64,000 bases of DNA from Pseudomonas pseudonitroreducens (GCF_021603645.1 NZ_BQHJ01000009.1:1-64000); one strand, 5' to 3'. Shown: positions 8,601 through 17,705, counted from the first letter of the stretch. A program made the numbers and translations. Notes: generated by a model not told the origin, from the letters alone.

Positions 8601-11600
8601 ACCTTCCTCGACGACGGCCCGAGCATCGAGCCGTGCAAGGATGCCGACATCAAGCTGACGGTGGACGAAACCCACCTGGGCGTCACCGACACCAGCAGCA
8701 CCAGCGTGGCCGACCTGTTCACCACGCACTTCGGCGCTGACGGCGCGGGCTCCATCACCTACAAGGTGGGCGCCACCGACGGTACCGACAGCGGCCTGAA
8801 GGACACCGCCACCGGCGAGAAGATATTCCTCTTCAACACCCTCAATGGTGTGGAAGGGCGAGTCGGCACCAGCGCCGACGTGGCCTTCCGGGTAACCCTC
8901 GATCCGGATGGCAAGGTCACCCTCGACCAGCTGCGCGCGGTGGTTCACCCGAACCCCGGTGACGCCAATGACGGGGTCAGCCTCGACCCGAATACGCTCA
9001 CCCTGACTGCCACCATCACCGACAAGGATGGCGACAGCTCCTCGGCGCACATCGACCTGGGCAGCAAGCTGACCTTCCTCGACGATGGCCCGAGCATCGA
9101 GCCGTGCAAGGATGCCGACATCAAGCTGACGGTGGACGAAACCCACCTGGGCCAGGCGGATACCAGCAGCCTGAGCGTGGCCGATCTGTTCAACGCCCAC
9201 TACGGCGCCGACGGTGCCGGCAGCATCGTTTACAAACTGAGCGCCGCCGACAACACCGACAGTGGCCTGAAGGATACCGCCACCGGCAGCAGGATCTTCC
9301 TCTACAACACGGCCAACGGTGTCGAGGGGCGCCTGGAGGGAACCAGTACGGTCGCCTTCCGCGTGGGCATCGATGCTGATGGCAAGGTCACCCTGGAACA
9401 ACTGCGCGCGATGGCGCATCCGGATACCACCAATCCCGACGACGCCCTGCACCTGGATGGCCAGGTCACCCTGACGGCGACCATTACCGATGGCGACGGC
9501 GATCACCAGAGCGCCAGCATCGACCTGGGCAGCAAGCTGACCTTCCTCGATGACGGCCCGAGCATCGCCCCTTCGAGCATCTACGACATCAGCCTGGAAG
9601 TGGACGAGTCCAACCTCGGCAGCGATGCGCGCGTCGAGTCGAGCCTGGTTTCGCTGCTGTTCGAGTCGCACTTCGGTGCCGATGGCGCGGGCAGCATCAC
9701 CTACAAGGTGAGCACCGTGGATGGCAGCGACAGCGGCCTGCGCGAGACCGCCAGCGGTGACCGCATCTTCCTCTACAACGAGAACGGCACGGTGGTCGGC
9801 CGCGTCGAGCACAGCAACGCCATCGCCTTCGTCGTCAGCGAGGACAACGGTGCGCTGATGCTCGACCAGCGCCTGGCGCTGGTGCACGGCAATCCGAACA
9901 ACTCGGATGAACCGCTGCGCCTGGAGAACGGCAAGATCACCCTCACCGCGACCATCACCGATGGGGACGGTGACCATGCCTCGGCCTACGTCGACCTGGG
10001 CAGCAAGATGGTGTTCTACGACGATGGTCCGAGCATCGAACCCTGCACCACCGCCGACATCAGGCTGACGGTGGACGAGACCCAGCTGGGCGTTGCCGCC
10101 AGTGCCTCGGCCAGTGACGTGGCGGCGCTGTTCAGCAGCCACTTCGGCAATGACGGGGCTGGTGGCATCACCTACAAGCTGACTACCACCGAGGGTATCG
10201 ACAGTGGCCTGAAGGACACCGCCACCGGCAGCAAGATCTTCCTCTACAACACTGCCAATGGCGTCGAAGGGCGCGTGGAGGGCACCAGCCTGGTGGCGTT
10301 CAGCGTCACCCAGCAGAACGGCGTCATCACTCTCGACCAGCAGCGCGCGCTGGTGCATCTGATCACCACCGACTCCAACGATCCGCTGAGCATCGGCGCC
10401 GGCAAGATCAGCCTCACCGCGACCATTACCGATGGCGATGGCGACCATGCCTCGGCCAGCGTCGACCTGGGTGGCAAGCTGACCTTCCTCGACGATGGCC
10501 CCAGCATCCAGCCGTGTACCGATGCCGATATCAGCCTGGTGGTGGATGAGTCCACCCTTGGCAGCGCCGCGCGTGTCGAGGCGTCGCTGGTGTCGCAACT
10601 GTTCACCACCAGCTTCGGCGCCGATGGTGCGGGAAGCGTTACCTACAAGGTCAGCGTGGCCCAGGACGGAACCGACAGCGGCCTGCGTGCAAGCGCCGAC
10701 GGCGCGCACATCCTGCTGTTCAACGACGGCAACGGGGTGGTCGGCAAGGTCGAGGGCAGCAACACCATCGCCTTCGTGGTACGCCCCGATGGCGGTGCGC
10801 TGACCCTGGAGCAGCGTGTCGCCTTCATCCACCCGGACAGCCACAACGACGATGAAACGCTGAGCCTGGTGACCGGCAAGATCACCCTGACGGCCACCAT
10901 CACCGATGGCGACGGCGACCATCAGAGCGCCAGCATCGACCTGGGCAGCAAGCTGATCTTCCACGACGACGGGCCGAGCATCGTCGCCAACCAGGCCAAT
11001 GGTCCGGCGCTGGTGGTGGACGAGAGCAACCTGAACGCCAATGCCAGTGCCAGCGTCAGCAGCCTCTTCACCAGCAGCTACGGCGCGGACGGCGCAGGCT
11101 CGCTGGTGTACAAGGTGGTTGCCAGCAGCCAAGGCGGCGACAGCGGCCTGAGCGTCACCAATGGCGACAAGGTCTACCTGTTCAATGAAAACGGTGGCGT
11201 GGTCGGCCGCGTCGGTGGGGCCGGCGGCGCCATCGCCTTCACCGTGACGGTGAACAACGGCAACGTCACCCTCGACCAGCAGATGGCGCTCAAGCATCCG
11301 GACGGAGCCAACCCGGACGACGTGCTGAGCATCGCCGGCGGCAAGATCAGCCTCACCGCCACCATCACCGATGGCGACGGCGACTCGCACAGCGCCAGTG
11401 TCGAACTGGGCAGCCAGTTGATCTTCCATGACGATGGCCCGAGCATCACCGCCAGTTCGCAAGGTGCCCCGGCGCTGACCGTGGACGAGTCGAACCTGGG
11501 CAGCGATGCCAGCGCCAATGTCACCAGCCTGTTCACCAGCAGCTACGGCGCCGACGGTGCGGGATCGCTGGTGTACAAGGTGGTGGCGGCGGCCGACGGA

Positions 11601-14600
11601 AGCGACAGCGGCCTGCGCGTGACCAACGGCGACAAGATCTTCCTGTTCAACGAAAACGGTGGCGTGGTCGGTCGTGTCGGTGGGAGCGGTGGCGCCATTG
11701 CCTTCACCGTGACGGTGAACAACGGCAGCGTGACCCTCGACCAGCAGATGGCCTTCAAGCATCTGATCTCTACCGACCCGAACGATGCACTGAGTATCGC
11801 TACCGGCAAGATCGCCCTGGTCGCGACCATCACCGACGGCGATGGCGACTCCCAGTCGGCGAGCCTGGAGCTGGGCAGCAAGCTGACCTTCCTCGACGAT
11901 GGTCCGAGCATCAGCGTGGACAACAGCGCCGTGCCGACGCTGACGGTCGATGAAAGCAACCTGAGCACCGATGCCAGCGCCAACTTCAGCACCGCGTTCA
12001 ACGCCAACCCCGGCGCCGATGGCGGCAGCACTACCTATAGCCTGACGGCTACCAGCGGTACCCAGAGCGGCCTGCAGACCACTGACGGGCAGAACATCGT
12101 GCTGGTCAAGGTCAGCGATACGCAGGTCGAAGGCCGGGTGGGCAGCACCAGCGGGGCGACGGCCTTCAAGGTGACGCTCGACAGCAGTGGCGTGGTCAAG
12201 CTCGACCAGCAGCTGGCCCTCAAGCATCCCAATGCCAATGACCCGAACGATTCGCTGAGCCTGGCCAACGGCAAGATCGGCCTGACCGCCACGGTGACCG
12301 ATGGCGACGGTGATTCGAAGTCCGTCAGCGTCGACCTGGGCAGCAAGCTGAACTTCCTCGACGACGGCCCGACGGCGGTGGACGATTCGCCGCGCTGCCT
12401 GGTGCAGCAGGCGCCGCCGGCGGTGAACCTGACCCTGGTGGTGGACGTTTCCGGCAGCATGCAGGGCGACAAACTGGCCAACGCCAAGGCGGCGCTGGTC
12501 AACCTGGTGCAGCAGTATGCGGCCATGGGCATCGCCATCCACGTGTCGCTGCTGACCTTCGCCAGCACTGCCAAGGACCTCGGCGACTTCAACTTCAGCG
12601 GCAGCTCCGACGCTCAGTACACCTCCCTGGTGAACAAGATCAACGGCCTGCAGACCGAGGACAACACCAACTACCAGGTCGCGCTGAACCTGGCCAAGAC
12701 CAACGTCACCTCCGATATCACCGCCAGCGGCCATGACCCGGCGGCGATCAACCGGGTGTACTTCATCTCCGATGGTCAGCCCAACGAAGGCAACACCAGC
12801 AGCGCCATCACCCAGTGGAAGGCATTCCTGGCCAACCCGGACGGTGACAACAACGACGCCACCAACCACGTCGATGCCTACGCCGTGGGCCTGGGCACTT
12901 CGATCACCAACGCCGACCTGGTGGGCATCGATGGCAAGGGCACGCCGATCATCGTCACCCAGCCCAGCGACCTCACCGCTACCCTGCAGAACCTGGTGAC
13001 CATCGACTCGGTCAGCGGCAACCTGCTGGCCAACGATGTGCCGGTGAGCGCCGACGGAACCGTGCGCATCAGCCAGGTCGAGTTCGGCGGCGAGAAGTTT
13101 GCCGTGGATGCCTCGGGCAACTTCACCAACGTCAACCCCAGCGCGACCAGCGCGACCGGCAGCTACAGCAGCAGTACCGGCCTGCTGACCATCCAGACCA
13201 GCAGCGGCACGCTGACCGTGTACCTCAAGGATGTGGCGGGGCACCATGCCGGTGACTACACCTACGCCTCTAAGGCGGGCGTGGCCTTCCCGGAAAGCGG
13301 GCAGATCAGCGAGGTGTTCAAGTACACCATTGTCGATGGCGACGGCGACACGGCGTCGGCCAACCTCAATATCTGCCTGCAGTACGGCCAGCCCATTCTG
13401 GTGGTCGGCAGCAACGCCGGTGATGTCGATGGCTCTTCGGTCCTGCACACCGTTCCCAGCCCGCTGGATGCGGACAAGGCCGGGCAGATCAATGGCAGTG
13501 GCGGTAACGACGTACTGATCGGTGATGCCGGCGGAGTCTCGGTCTATACCCAGCCGGGCAAGAACTACAACATCTCGCTGATCGTCGACACCTCCACCAG
13601 CATGTCCGACGCCTCCGGCAGCGGTATGTCGCGCATGGCCCTGGCGAAGAACGCGCTGATCAACCTGGTGAACACCATCAAGGGGCATGACGGGGTCATC
13701 AACGTCAACCTGGTGTCGTTCGCCGACACCGCCAAGAGCACCAGCTTCAACGGCCTGACCACAGCCAACGTGACCTTGCTGATCGCAGCGATCAATGCCC
13801 TCAGCGCAAACGGTGCGACCAACTACGACGATGCCATGCAGAAGGCCTCGGCGTGGTTCAACAGTCAGGTCAATACCAACCATGCCGATGCCGCCCACGG
13901 CTACGTCAACCTGGCGTTCTTCCTCACCGACGGCAACCCCACTGTCTACAACGGCAACGCCGGCAGTGGCAGCAGCACCAACTACAACGACATGAACGTC
14001 GCGCTCACTTCCGGGCACGACATGCTGCACCATGACGGCGCCCTGGTCGGCGACAACTCGGTGAGCGTCAACGCCATCGGTATCGGCAGCGGCATCAACA
14101 GCGACTACCTGCGCTACTTCGACAACACCAACACCACCGGTACTGTCGGCACCAGCGTCGATGGCACTACCCTCACCAACTCGGTCGGCCAGCCGCAGAT
14201 CATCAACACCGCCGAGCAGTTGCAGGCGGCGCTGCAGGAAGGCTTCAGCACCAGCACACCGGCGACGGTGGGCAACGACCACCTGGTCGGCGGTGCGGGT
14301 AACGACATCATCTTCGGCGATGTCATCAACACCGACCAACTGGCCTGGGCCGGGCATGCCGCCGGCACGCACAACGGCCAGGGCTTCCAGGCGCTGGTGG
14401 ACTACCTGACCGCGACCAATGGCACGGCGCCGACGGCGGCGACGATCAGCAACTACATCGTCCAGCACGCGGATCAGTTCAACGTCGCCGGTGACACCCG
14501 CGGCGGTGACGACATCCTCGAGGGCGGCCCGGGCAATGACCTGATGTTCGGCCAGGGTGGCAACGACAAGCTGATCGGCGGGCCCGGCGACGACATCATG

Positions 14601-14963
14601 TACGGCGGCACCGGTGCGGATGAGTTCATCTGGAAGTCCGGCGATACCGGTCACGATGTGATCAAGGACTTCAACATCGCCGAGCACGACGTGCTGAACT
14701 TCGCCGACCTGCTGCAAGGGGAAACCGCCACCGCCTCGTCGCTGGCGCACTACCTGACCTTCTCGGTCAGCGCCGGCACCACCACCATCGGCGTCAGCCC
14801 CACCAGCGGTGGCGCCGTCACCCAGACCGTCGACCTGGCCAACGTCGACCTCGCCTCCAAGTACGCGGGCCATGCCGGCAGCGGCGTGCTCTCGGCGGGA
14901 GATACGCAGACCGTGCTCACCGGCCTGCTGGGGGACCACGCGATCAAGACCGACACCGTCTGA
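5643..14963 (+). CDS. Giant LapA/BapA-type RTX adhesin (retention module, 11 tandem repeats, two vWA domains)
   Basis: This 3,106-residue protein is a predicted type I-secreted, cell-surface biofilm adhesin. The ATG at 5643 follows a GGAGGAAGG ribosome-binding site, and the retention module begins there (MATLMGVVSKVIGEVF). A LapG-type TAAG cleavage site is at residues 121-124, with IAAG at 108-111 as an alternative. A divergent repeat covers about 340-515. Eleven tandem T1SS-143-like repeats of about 156.5 residues follow (517-2239), each starting near FLDDGPSI. Two vWA domains carry intact DxSxS motifs (D2268/S2270/S2272 and D2649/S2651/S2653), separated by a VCBS-like segment. GGxGxDxxx RTX nonapeptides occur at about 2880-2890 and 2955-2995, before an uncleaved C-terminal secretion signal. 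Six cysteines (998, 1155, 1468, 1625, 2252, 2578) are unusual for an RTX adhesin. By analogy with the Lap system, surface retention would be set by c-di-GMP through LapD/LapG, which are not in this window. Confidence 0.95.
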   Translation: MATLMGVVSKVIGEVFAVAADGSRRPLEQGDKVFVGEQLVTGANGAVALKVAGGGEITLGRDSSLPLTSQMLSAAHQAEQGDQAVAQQQPATPTKQDVTDVKALQAAIAAGADPTQQAEATAAGPSAAGAANNKPGGGHSFVLLTEVGGHIDPNIGFPTGPIGSGPLPLREFDGVPQPRAEAVTPPEVVPPDGQPSAGPSGPGGASVFEAGLPGGIPDGAGEGASYSGSLGYNFGSDGVGSFAWGTAGLPSLTSGGVAITYSVSPDGHVLTGSANGTPVFTITLTNINTGAFEVTLLQPVDHPVKGSEDTLTFDVPYTITDGNGTSANGTLTVGIVDDAPQASLSADNGVDVLLQTHDANTIGAAFDTSSADYSAAFKVTANYGGDGAGTTEMSYSLNLVGGNGANSGLTSGGATIYLYSVGGAIVASTSASAAGISGENTIFSLSVNGSTGVVTLTQYSAIDHALPGSESGYASQTAVLDSGLVQLQGNLTVTDRDGDSVSSSSSIDLGGRVSFTDDGPSIAVGNTEGLHLTVDETSLGQAATSSVAAGDLFNAQFGADGAGSITYKVSATDNTDSGVKDSATGDKIFLFNTANGVEGRVGGADGAVAFRVTLGADGKITLDQVRALVHPDATDSNDPLSLGEGKISLTATVTDADGDHQSASLDLGSRLTFLDDGPSISVGNTEGLHLTVDETNLGQAATSTVGAGDLFNVQFGADGAGSVTYKVSATDNTDSGVKDTATGDKIFLFNTANGVEGRVGGADGAVAFRVTLGTDGKITLDQLRALVHPDATDSNDPLSLGTGKISLTATVTDADGDHQSSSLDLGSRLTFLDDGPSISVGNTEGLHLTVDETHLGVTDTSSTSVADLFTTHFGADGAGSITYKVGTTDGTDSGLTDTATGAKIFLFNTINGVEGRVGTSADVAFRVTLDPDGKVTLDQLRAVVHPNPSDANDGVSLDPNALTLTATITDKDGDSSSAHIDLGSKLTFLDDGPSIEPCKDADIKLTVDETHLGVTDTSSTSVADLFTTHFGADGAGSITYKVGATDGTDSGLKDTATGEKIFLFNTLNGVEGRVGTSADVAFRVTLDPDGKVTLDQLRAVVHPNPGDANDGVSLDPNTLTLTATITDKDGDSSSAHIDLGSKLTFLDDGPSIEPCKDADIKLTVDETHLGQADTSSLSVADLFNAHYGADGAGSIVYKLSAADNTDSGLKDTATGSRIFLYNTANGVEGRLEGTSTVAFRVGIDADGKVTLEQLRAMAHPDTTNPDDALHLDGQVTLTATITDGDGDHQSASIDLGSKLTFLDDGPSIAPSSIYDISLEVDESNLGSDARVESSLVSLLFESHFGADGAGSITYKVSTVDGSDSGLRETASGDRIFLYNENGTVVGRVEHSNAIAFVVSEDNGALMLDQRLALVHGNPNNSDEPLRLENGKITLTATITDGDGDHASAYVDLGSKMVFYDDGPSIEPCTTADIRLTVDETQLGVAASASASDVAALFSSHFGNDGAGGITYKLTTTEGIDSGLKDTATGSKIFLYNTANGVEGRVEGTSLVAFSVTQQNGVITLDQQRALVHLITTDSNDPLSIGAGKISLTATITDGDGDHASASVDLGGKLTFLDDGPSIQPCTDADISLVVDESTLGSAARVEASLVSQLFTTSFGADGAGSVTYKVSVAQDGTDSGLRASADGAHILLFNDGNGVVGKVEGSNTIAFVVRPDGGALTLEQRVAFIHPDSHNDDETLSLVTGKITLTATITDGDGDHQSASIDLGSKLIFHDDGPSIVANQANGPALVVDESNLNANASASVSSLFTSSYGADGAGSLVYKVVASSQGGDSGLSVTNGDKVYLFNENGGVVGRVGGAGGAIAFTVTVNNGNVTLDQQMALKHPDGANPDDVLSIAGGKISLTATITDGDGDSHSASVELGSQLIFHDDGPSITASSQGAPALTVDESNLGSDASANVTSLFTSSYGADGAGSLVYKVVAAADGSDSGLRVTNGDKIFLFNENGGVVGRVGGSGGAIAFTVTVNNGSVTLDQQMAFKHLISTDPNDALSIATGKIALVATITDGDGDSQSASLELGSKLTFLDDGPSISVDNSAVPTLTVDESNLSTDASANFSTAFNANPGADGGSTTYSLTATSGTQSGLQTTDGQNIVLVKVSDTQVEGRVGSTSGATAFKVTLDSSGVVKLDQQLALKHPNANDPNDSLSLANGKIGLTATVTDGDGDSKSVSVDLGSKLNFLDDGPTAVDDSPRCLVQQAPPAVNLTLVVDVSGSMQGDKLANAKAALVNLVQQYAAMGIAIHVSLLTFASTAKDLGDFNFSGSSDAQYTSLVNKINGLQTEDNTNYQVALNLAKTNVTSDITASGHDPAAINRVYFISDGQPNEGNTSSAITQWKAFLANPDGDNNDATNHVDAYAVGLGTSITNADLVGIDGKGTPIIVTQPSDLTATLQNLVTIDSVSGNLLANDVPVSADGTVRISQVEFGGEKFAVDASGNFTNVNPSATSATGSYSSSTGLLTIQTSSGTLTVYLKDVAGHHAGDYTYASKAGVAFPESGQISEVFKYTIVDGDGDTASANLNICLQYGQPILVVGSNAGDVDGSSVLHTVPSPLDADKAGQINGSGGNDVLIGDAGGVSVYTQPGKNYNISLIVDTSTSMSDASGSGMSRMALAKNALINLVNTIKGHDGVINVNLVSFADTAKSTSFNGLTTANVTLLIAAINALSANGATNYDDAMQKASAWFNSQVNTNHADAAHGYVNLAFFLTDGNPTVYNGNAGSGSSTNYNDMNVALTSGHDMLHHDGALVGDNSVSVNAIGIGSGINSDYLRYFDNTNTTGTVGTSVDGTTLTNSVGQPQIINTAEQLQAALQEGFSTSTPATVGNDHLVGGAGNDIIFGDVINTDQLAWAGHAAGTHNGQGFQALVDYLTATNGTAPTAATISNYIVQHADQFNVAGDTRGGDDILEGGPGNDLMFGQGGNDKLIGGPGDDIMYGGTGADEFIWKSGDTGHDVIKDFNIAEHDVLNFADLLQGETATASSLAHYLTFSVSAGTTTIGVSPTSGGAVTQTVDLANVDLASKYAGHAGSGVLSAGDTQTVLTGLLGDHAIKTDTV
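7191..12357 (+). repeat. Eleven in-frame tandem repeats (~470 bp) inside the adhesin gene
   Basis: Successive DDGPSI-starting units begin near 7191, 7664, 8135, 8610, 9081, 9550, 10020, 10493, 10965, 11430 and 11894. The mean period is about 470 bp. Units 3 and 4 are almost identical over their length with an offset of exactly 471 bp (157 codons), indicating recent duplication. Later units differ more and lose the EPC cysteine. Confidence 0.9.
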
Positions 14964-14980
14964 CCCCGTGTGACGCCAGT

Positions 14981-15015
14981 CGAAACCGCCGCCTCCGGGC
15001 GGCGGTTTCGTTTGG
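14981..15015 (+). terminator. Intrinsic terminator of the adhesin gene
   Basis: A perfect 13-bp stem (CGAAACCGCCGCC with its complement) and a 4-nt loop, with a short T-rich tail, begin 18 nt after the adhesin stop codon. Confidence 0.85.
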
Positions 15016-15153
15016 GCCCGGCGTATCGGCCAATGGGGAGGAACAGGGCTCGGCTATACGGCTGGTGAATGATCGTCGCCCTGCGTCCTCACTGGCGCCT
15101 ATGCTCGGGGCCAGACCCTCCTCCCCAACGAACAACAAGCAACGAGGTTTCCC

Positions 15154-16338
15154 ATGCGCGAAGTGGTGATCGTCGACAGCGTCCGTACCGGCCTGGCCAA
15201 GTCCTTCCGGGGCAAATTCAACATGACCCGTCCGGACGACATGGTCGCCCATTGCATCGACGCGCTGCTGGCGCGCAATAACCTCGATCCGCTGCTGGTG
15301 GATGACTGCGTGGTCGGCGCCGGTTCCAACGAAGGCGCCCAGGGCCACAACATCGGCCGCAACGCGGCGGTGCTGTCGCGCCTGGGTATCCACGTCGCCG
15401 GCATGACCCTCAACCGCTACTGCTCCTCGGGCCTGCAGGCCATCGCCATTGCCGCCAACCAGGTGGCCTCGGGCTGCAGCGACATCCTGGTGGCCGGCGG
15501 CGTCGAGTCGATCAGCATGACCGCGGGCAAGATGAACCGCGACAACTTCGTCAACCCGCGCCTGGAGTCGGATTTCCCCGGCATCTACTACCCGATGGGG
15601 CAGACCGCCGAGATCGTCGCCCGCCGCTACAACGTCACCCGCGAAGCGCAGGACCTGTACTCGCTGCAGAGCCAGCAGCGCACCGCGCGCGCCCAGGCCG
15701 AAGGTCTGTTCGACGATGAAATCGTGCCGATGAGCGTGAAGTACCTGGTGGAAGACAAGGCCACCGGCGAGAAGAAGGTGCTCGATGCCGTGGTCGACCG
15801 CGACGACTGCAACCGCCCGGAAACCACCCTCGAGGGCCTGAACTCCCTCAAGCCGGTGTTCGCCGAGGACGGCTCGGTCACCGCCGGCAACGCCTCCCAG
15901 CTGTCCGATGGCGCTTCCATGACCCTGGTCATGAGCCTGGACAAGGCGCTGGAACTGGGCCTCAAGCCCAAGGCCTTCTTCCGCGGCTTCACCGTCGCCG
16001 GCTGCGAGCCGGACGAAATGGGCATCGGCCCGGTGTTCTCGGTGCCCAAGCTGCTCAAGGCCAAGGGCCTGCAGGTCGCCGACATCGACCTCTGGGAGCT
16101 CAACGAAGCCTTCGCCTCGCAGTGCCTGTATGCCCGCGATCGCCTGGGTATCGACAACGAGAAGTACAACGTCAACGGTGGCTCCATCTCCATCGGCCAC
16201 CCCTTCGGTATGACCGGCTCGCGCCAGGTCGGCCACCTGGTGCGCGAACTGCAGCGGCGCAACCTGCGCTACGGCGTCGTCACCATGTGCGTGGGCGGCG
16301 GCATGGGCGCCACCGGCCTGTTCGAAGCGGTACGCTGA
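15154..16338 (+). CDS. Acetyl-CoA acyltransferase (thiolase)
   Basis: This 394-residue thiolase condenses or cleaves acyl-CoA with CoA in beta-oxidation or related catabolism. Nucleophilic Cys is in LNRYCSSGLQAI (about residue 90). The C-terminal motifs GGSISIGHPFGMTGSR and CVGGGMGATGLF carry the catalytic His and second Cys. Length is normal for the FadA/PhaA superfamily. It stands alone between the adhesin terminator and its own terminator. In P. aeruginosa a thiolase gene lies near lsfA (recalled), consistent with conserved order. The exact chain-length preference cannot be told from sequence. Confidence 0.93.
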   Translation: MREVVIVDSVRTGLAKSFRGKFNMTRPDDMVAHCIDALLARNNLDPLLVDDCVVGAGSNEGAQGHNIGRNAAVLSRLGIHVAGMTLNRYCSSGLQAIAIAANQVASGCSDILVAGGVESISMTAGKMNRDNFVNPRLESDFPGIYYPMGQTAEIVARRYNVTREAQDLYSLQSQQRTARAQAEGLFDDEIVPMSVKYLVEDKATGEKKVLDAVVDRDDCNRPETTLEGLNSLKPVFAEDGSVTAGNASQLSDGASMTLVMSLDKALELGLKPKAFFRGFTVAGCEPDEMGIGPVFSVPKLLKAKGLQVADIDLWELNEAFASQCLYARDRLGIDNEKYNVNGGSISIGHPFGMTGSRQVGHLVRELQRRNLRYGVVTMCVGGGMGATGLFEAVR

Positions 16339-16412
16339 GCACGGCGGGCGAGGGCGCCCGCCCTTGCCCGAAAGGCGCCGACCGCTCCACGCAAGCGGTG
16401 CGGTACCTTGCA

Positions 16413-16445
16413 AAGCCCCTGGCGGAAACGCCGGGGGCTTTTTCA
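16413..16445 (+). terminator. Intrinsic terminator of the thiolase gene
   Basis: AAGCCCCTGGCG pairs with CGCCGGGGGCTT (one G-T wobble) around a GAAA loop and is followed by a T-run. Confidence 0.85.
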
Positions 16446-16473
16446 TTTGCGCTCGCCTGTGGAAGAGAAGCTG

Positions 16474-16505
16474 GCAAAACAAAACCCCGGCACCAGGCCG
16501 GGGTT
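16474..16505 (-). terminator. Intrinsic terminator of the DUF6316 gene
   Basis: AACCCCGGC pairs with GCCGGGGTT around a 5-nt loop. Read leftward it is followed by TTTTG and TTTTG, placing it just after the stop of the leftward 69-codon gene. Confidence 0.8.
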
Positions 16506-16530
16506 CTGCGTTCTTTGCGTCAGTTCGGAG

Positions 16531-16740
16531 TCAACGCGCAACCCGCGCCATCAGCCCCGCTGCCTGCCGCATGCGGGTGATGTACTGCGCCACTTCGCGC
16601 TCGGCGTCGAAGCGGGTGAAGTAGGGGCCTTCGAGCGTGCCCTCGCGGGTGGAGAAGAAGTACTGACCATTGACCGAACTGATCCGATCACTGCGGTAAT
16701 GGGTGGCCGCCTGACCGTCGTCGACTCGTTGCCCCAACAT
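16531..16740 (-). CDS. DUF6316-like small protein
   Basis: A 69-residue protein with the pattern R(S/T)DR.....G.YFFSTREGTLEGPYFTRFDAEREVAQYI, which I recognise as the DUF6316 family of small pseudomonad proteins. Function is unknown. It has no signal peptide or membrane segment. It is oppositely oriented to the thiolase, with back-to-back terminators between them, and diverges from lsfA. Confidence 0.8.
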   Translation of the reverse strand: MLGQRVDDGQAATHYRSDRISSVNGQYFFSTREGTLEGPYFTRFDAEREVAQYITRMRQAAGLMARVAR

Positions 16741-16929
16741 ACGCTGACCTCCCGTACAAAAGGATTAATTGATTCGAGTGTATGACGCAAAGCCCCGCCG
16801 CGCCTGGGTTACGGGCGGATGGCGACGAACGGTGGGCTTTCGTCTCAGCGCTGAAACACATGCCCAGCCGAGCTTCACCGGCCTTTGACTATGCTCAGTG
16901 TCCGGCGCCTTGGGCGGCGGAGCAGGGTC

Positions 16930-17033
16930 GGCAGAAGTGTTGATATTTTGGTTATAAGAAAATCAAAATATATTCTTTTTAATGCGTAAAGACCTTGTGC
17001 ATAGTGGCTACCAACACGAACAAGGAGAGACCC
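16930..17033 (+). promoter_or_regulatory. AT-rich lsfA promoter region
   Basis: A roughly 70-bp AT-rich block (about 16937-16990, long A/T runs) interrupts GC-rich DNA directly upstream of the sulfate-starvation gene lsfA. A similar block precedes ssuE. In pseudomonads these genes are under CysB-type control. The block is a plausible CysB/alpha-CTD contact region, but I see no defined box. The lsfA ribosome-binding site is AAGGAGAG. Confidence 0.45.
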
Positions 17034-17672
17034 ATGAGCTTGCGACTTGGCGACATCGCCCCCGACTTCGAACAGGAATCCAGCGAAGGCCGCATCCGTT
17101 TCCATGAGTGGCTCGGCAACAGCTGGGGCATTCTGTTCTCCCACCCGGCCGACTTCACCCCGGTGTGCACCACCGAGCTGGGCCTGACCGCCAAGCTCAA
17201 GGATCAGTTCGCCGCCAAGGGCGTCAAAGTGATCGCGCTGTCCGTCGACCCGGTGGACTCCCACGTGAAGTGGATCGACGACATCAACGAGACCCAGAAC
17301 ACCGTGGTCAACTTCCCGATCATCGCCGACGCCGACCGCAAGGTCTCCGAGCTGTACGACCTGATCCACCCGAACGCCAACGACACCCTCACCGTGCGTT
17401 CGCTGTTCGTCATCGACCCGAACAAGAAGGTGCGCCTGACCATCACCTACCCGGCGAGCACCGGGCGCAACTTCAACGAAATCCTGCGTGTCATCGACTC
17501 GCTGCAGCTCACCGACAACCACAAGGTCGCCACGCCCGGCAACTGGCAGGACGGCGATGACGTGGTGATCGTGCCCTCGCTCAAGGACGAGGAAGAGATC
17601 AAGCAGCGTTTCCCCAAGGGCTACCGCGCGATCAAACCCTACCTGCGCCTGACGCCGCAACCGAACAAGTGA
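17034..17672 (+). CDS. lsfA: 1-Cys peroxiredoxin LsfA
   Basis: This 212-residue Prx6-type peroxiredoxin reduces peroxides and is induced by sulfate starvation in pseudomonads (family knowledge). The peroxidatic Cys45 lies in HPADFTPVCTTELG. It is the only cysteine in the protein, so this is a 1-Cys enzyme needing an external reductant. Apart from the start codon there is no methionine. I chose the ATG at 17034 (AAGGAGAG seven bases upstream). It precedes a sulfonate-type ABC transporter and the ssu operon, in the order seen in P. aeruginosa. Confidence 0.95.
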   Translation: MSLRLGDIAPDFEQESSEGRIRFHEWLGNSWGILFSHPADFTPVCTTELGLTAKLKDQFAAKGVKVIALSVDPVDSHVKWIDDINETQNTVVNFPIIADADRKVSELYDLIHPNANDTLTVRSLFVIDPNKKVRLTITYPASTGRNFNEILRVIDSLQLTDNHKVATPGNWQDGDDVVIVPSLKDEEEIKQRFPKGYRAIKPYLRLTPQPNK

Positions 17673-17705
17673 TTCGAAGCGGCTGCGCGTCGGCCAGCCT
17701 GCGTT

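Noticed and set aside
6387-14939. A 2,850-codon open frame antisense to the adhesin gene
   Set aside because: It is a by-product of GC-rich codon use in a repetitive gene. Its sequence is low-complexity (V, A, G, D, H rich), mirrors the repeat period of the true gene, and has no domain or ribosome-binding site.
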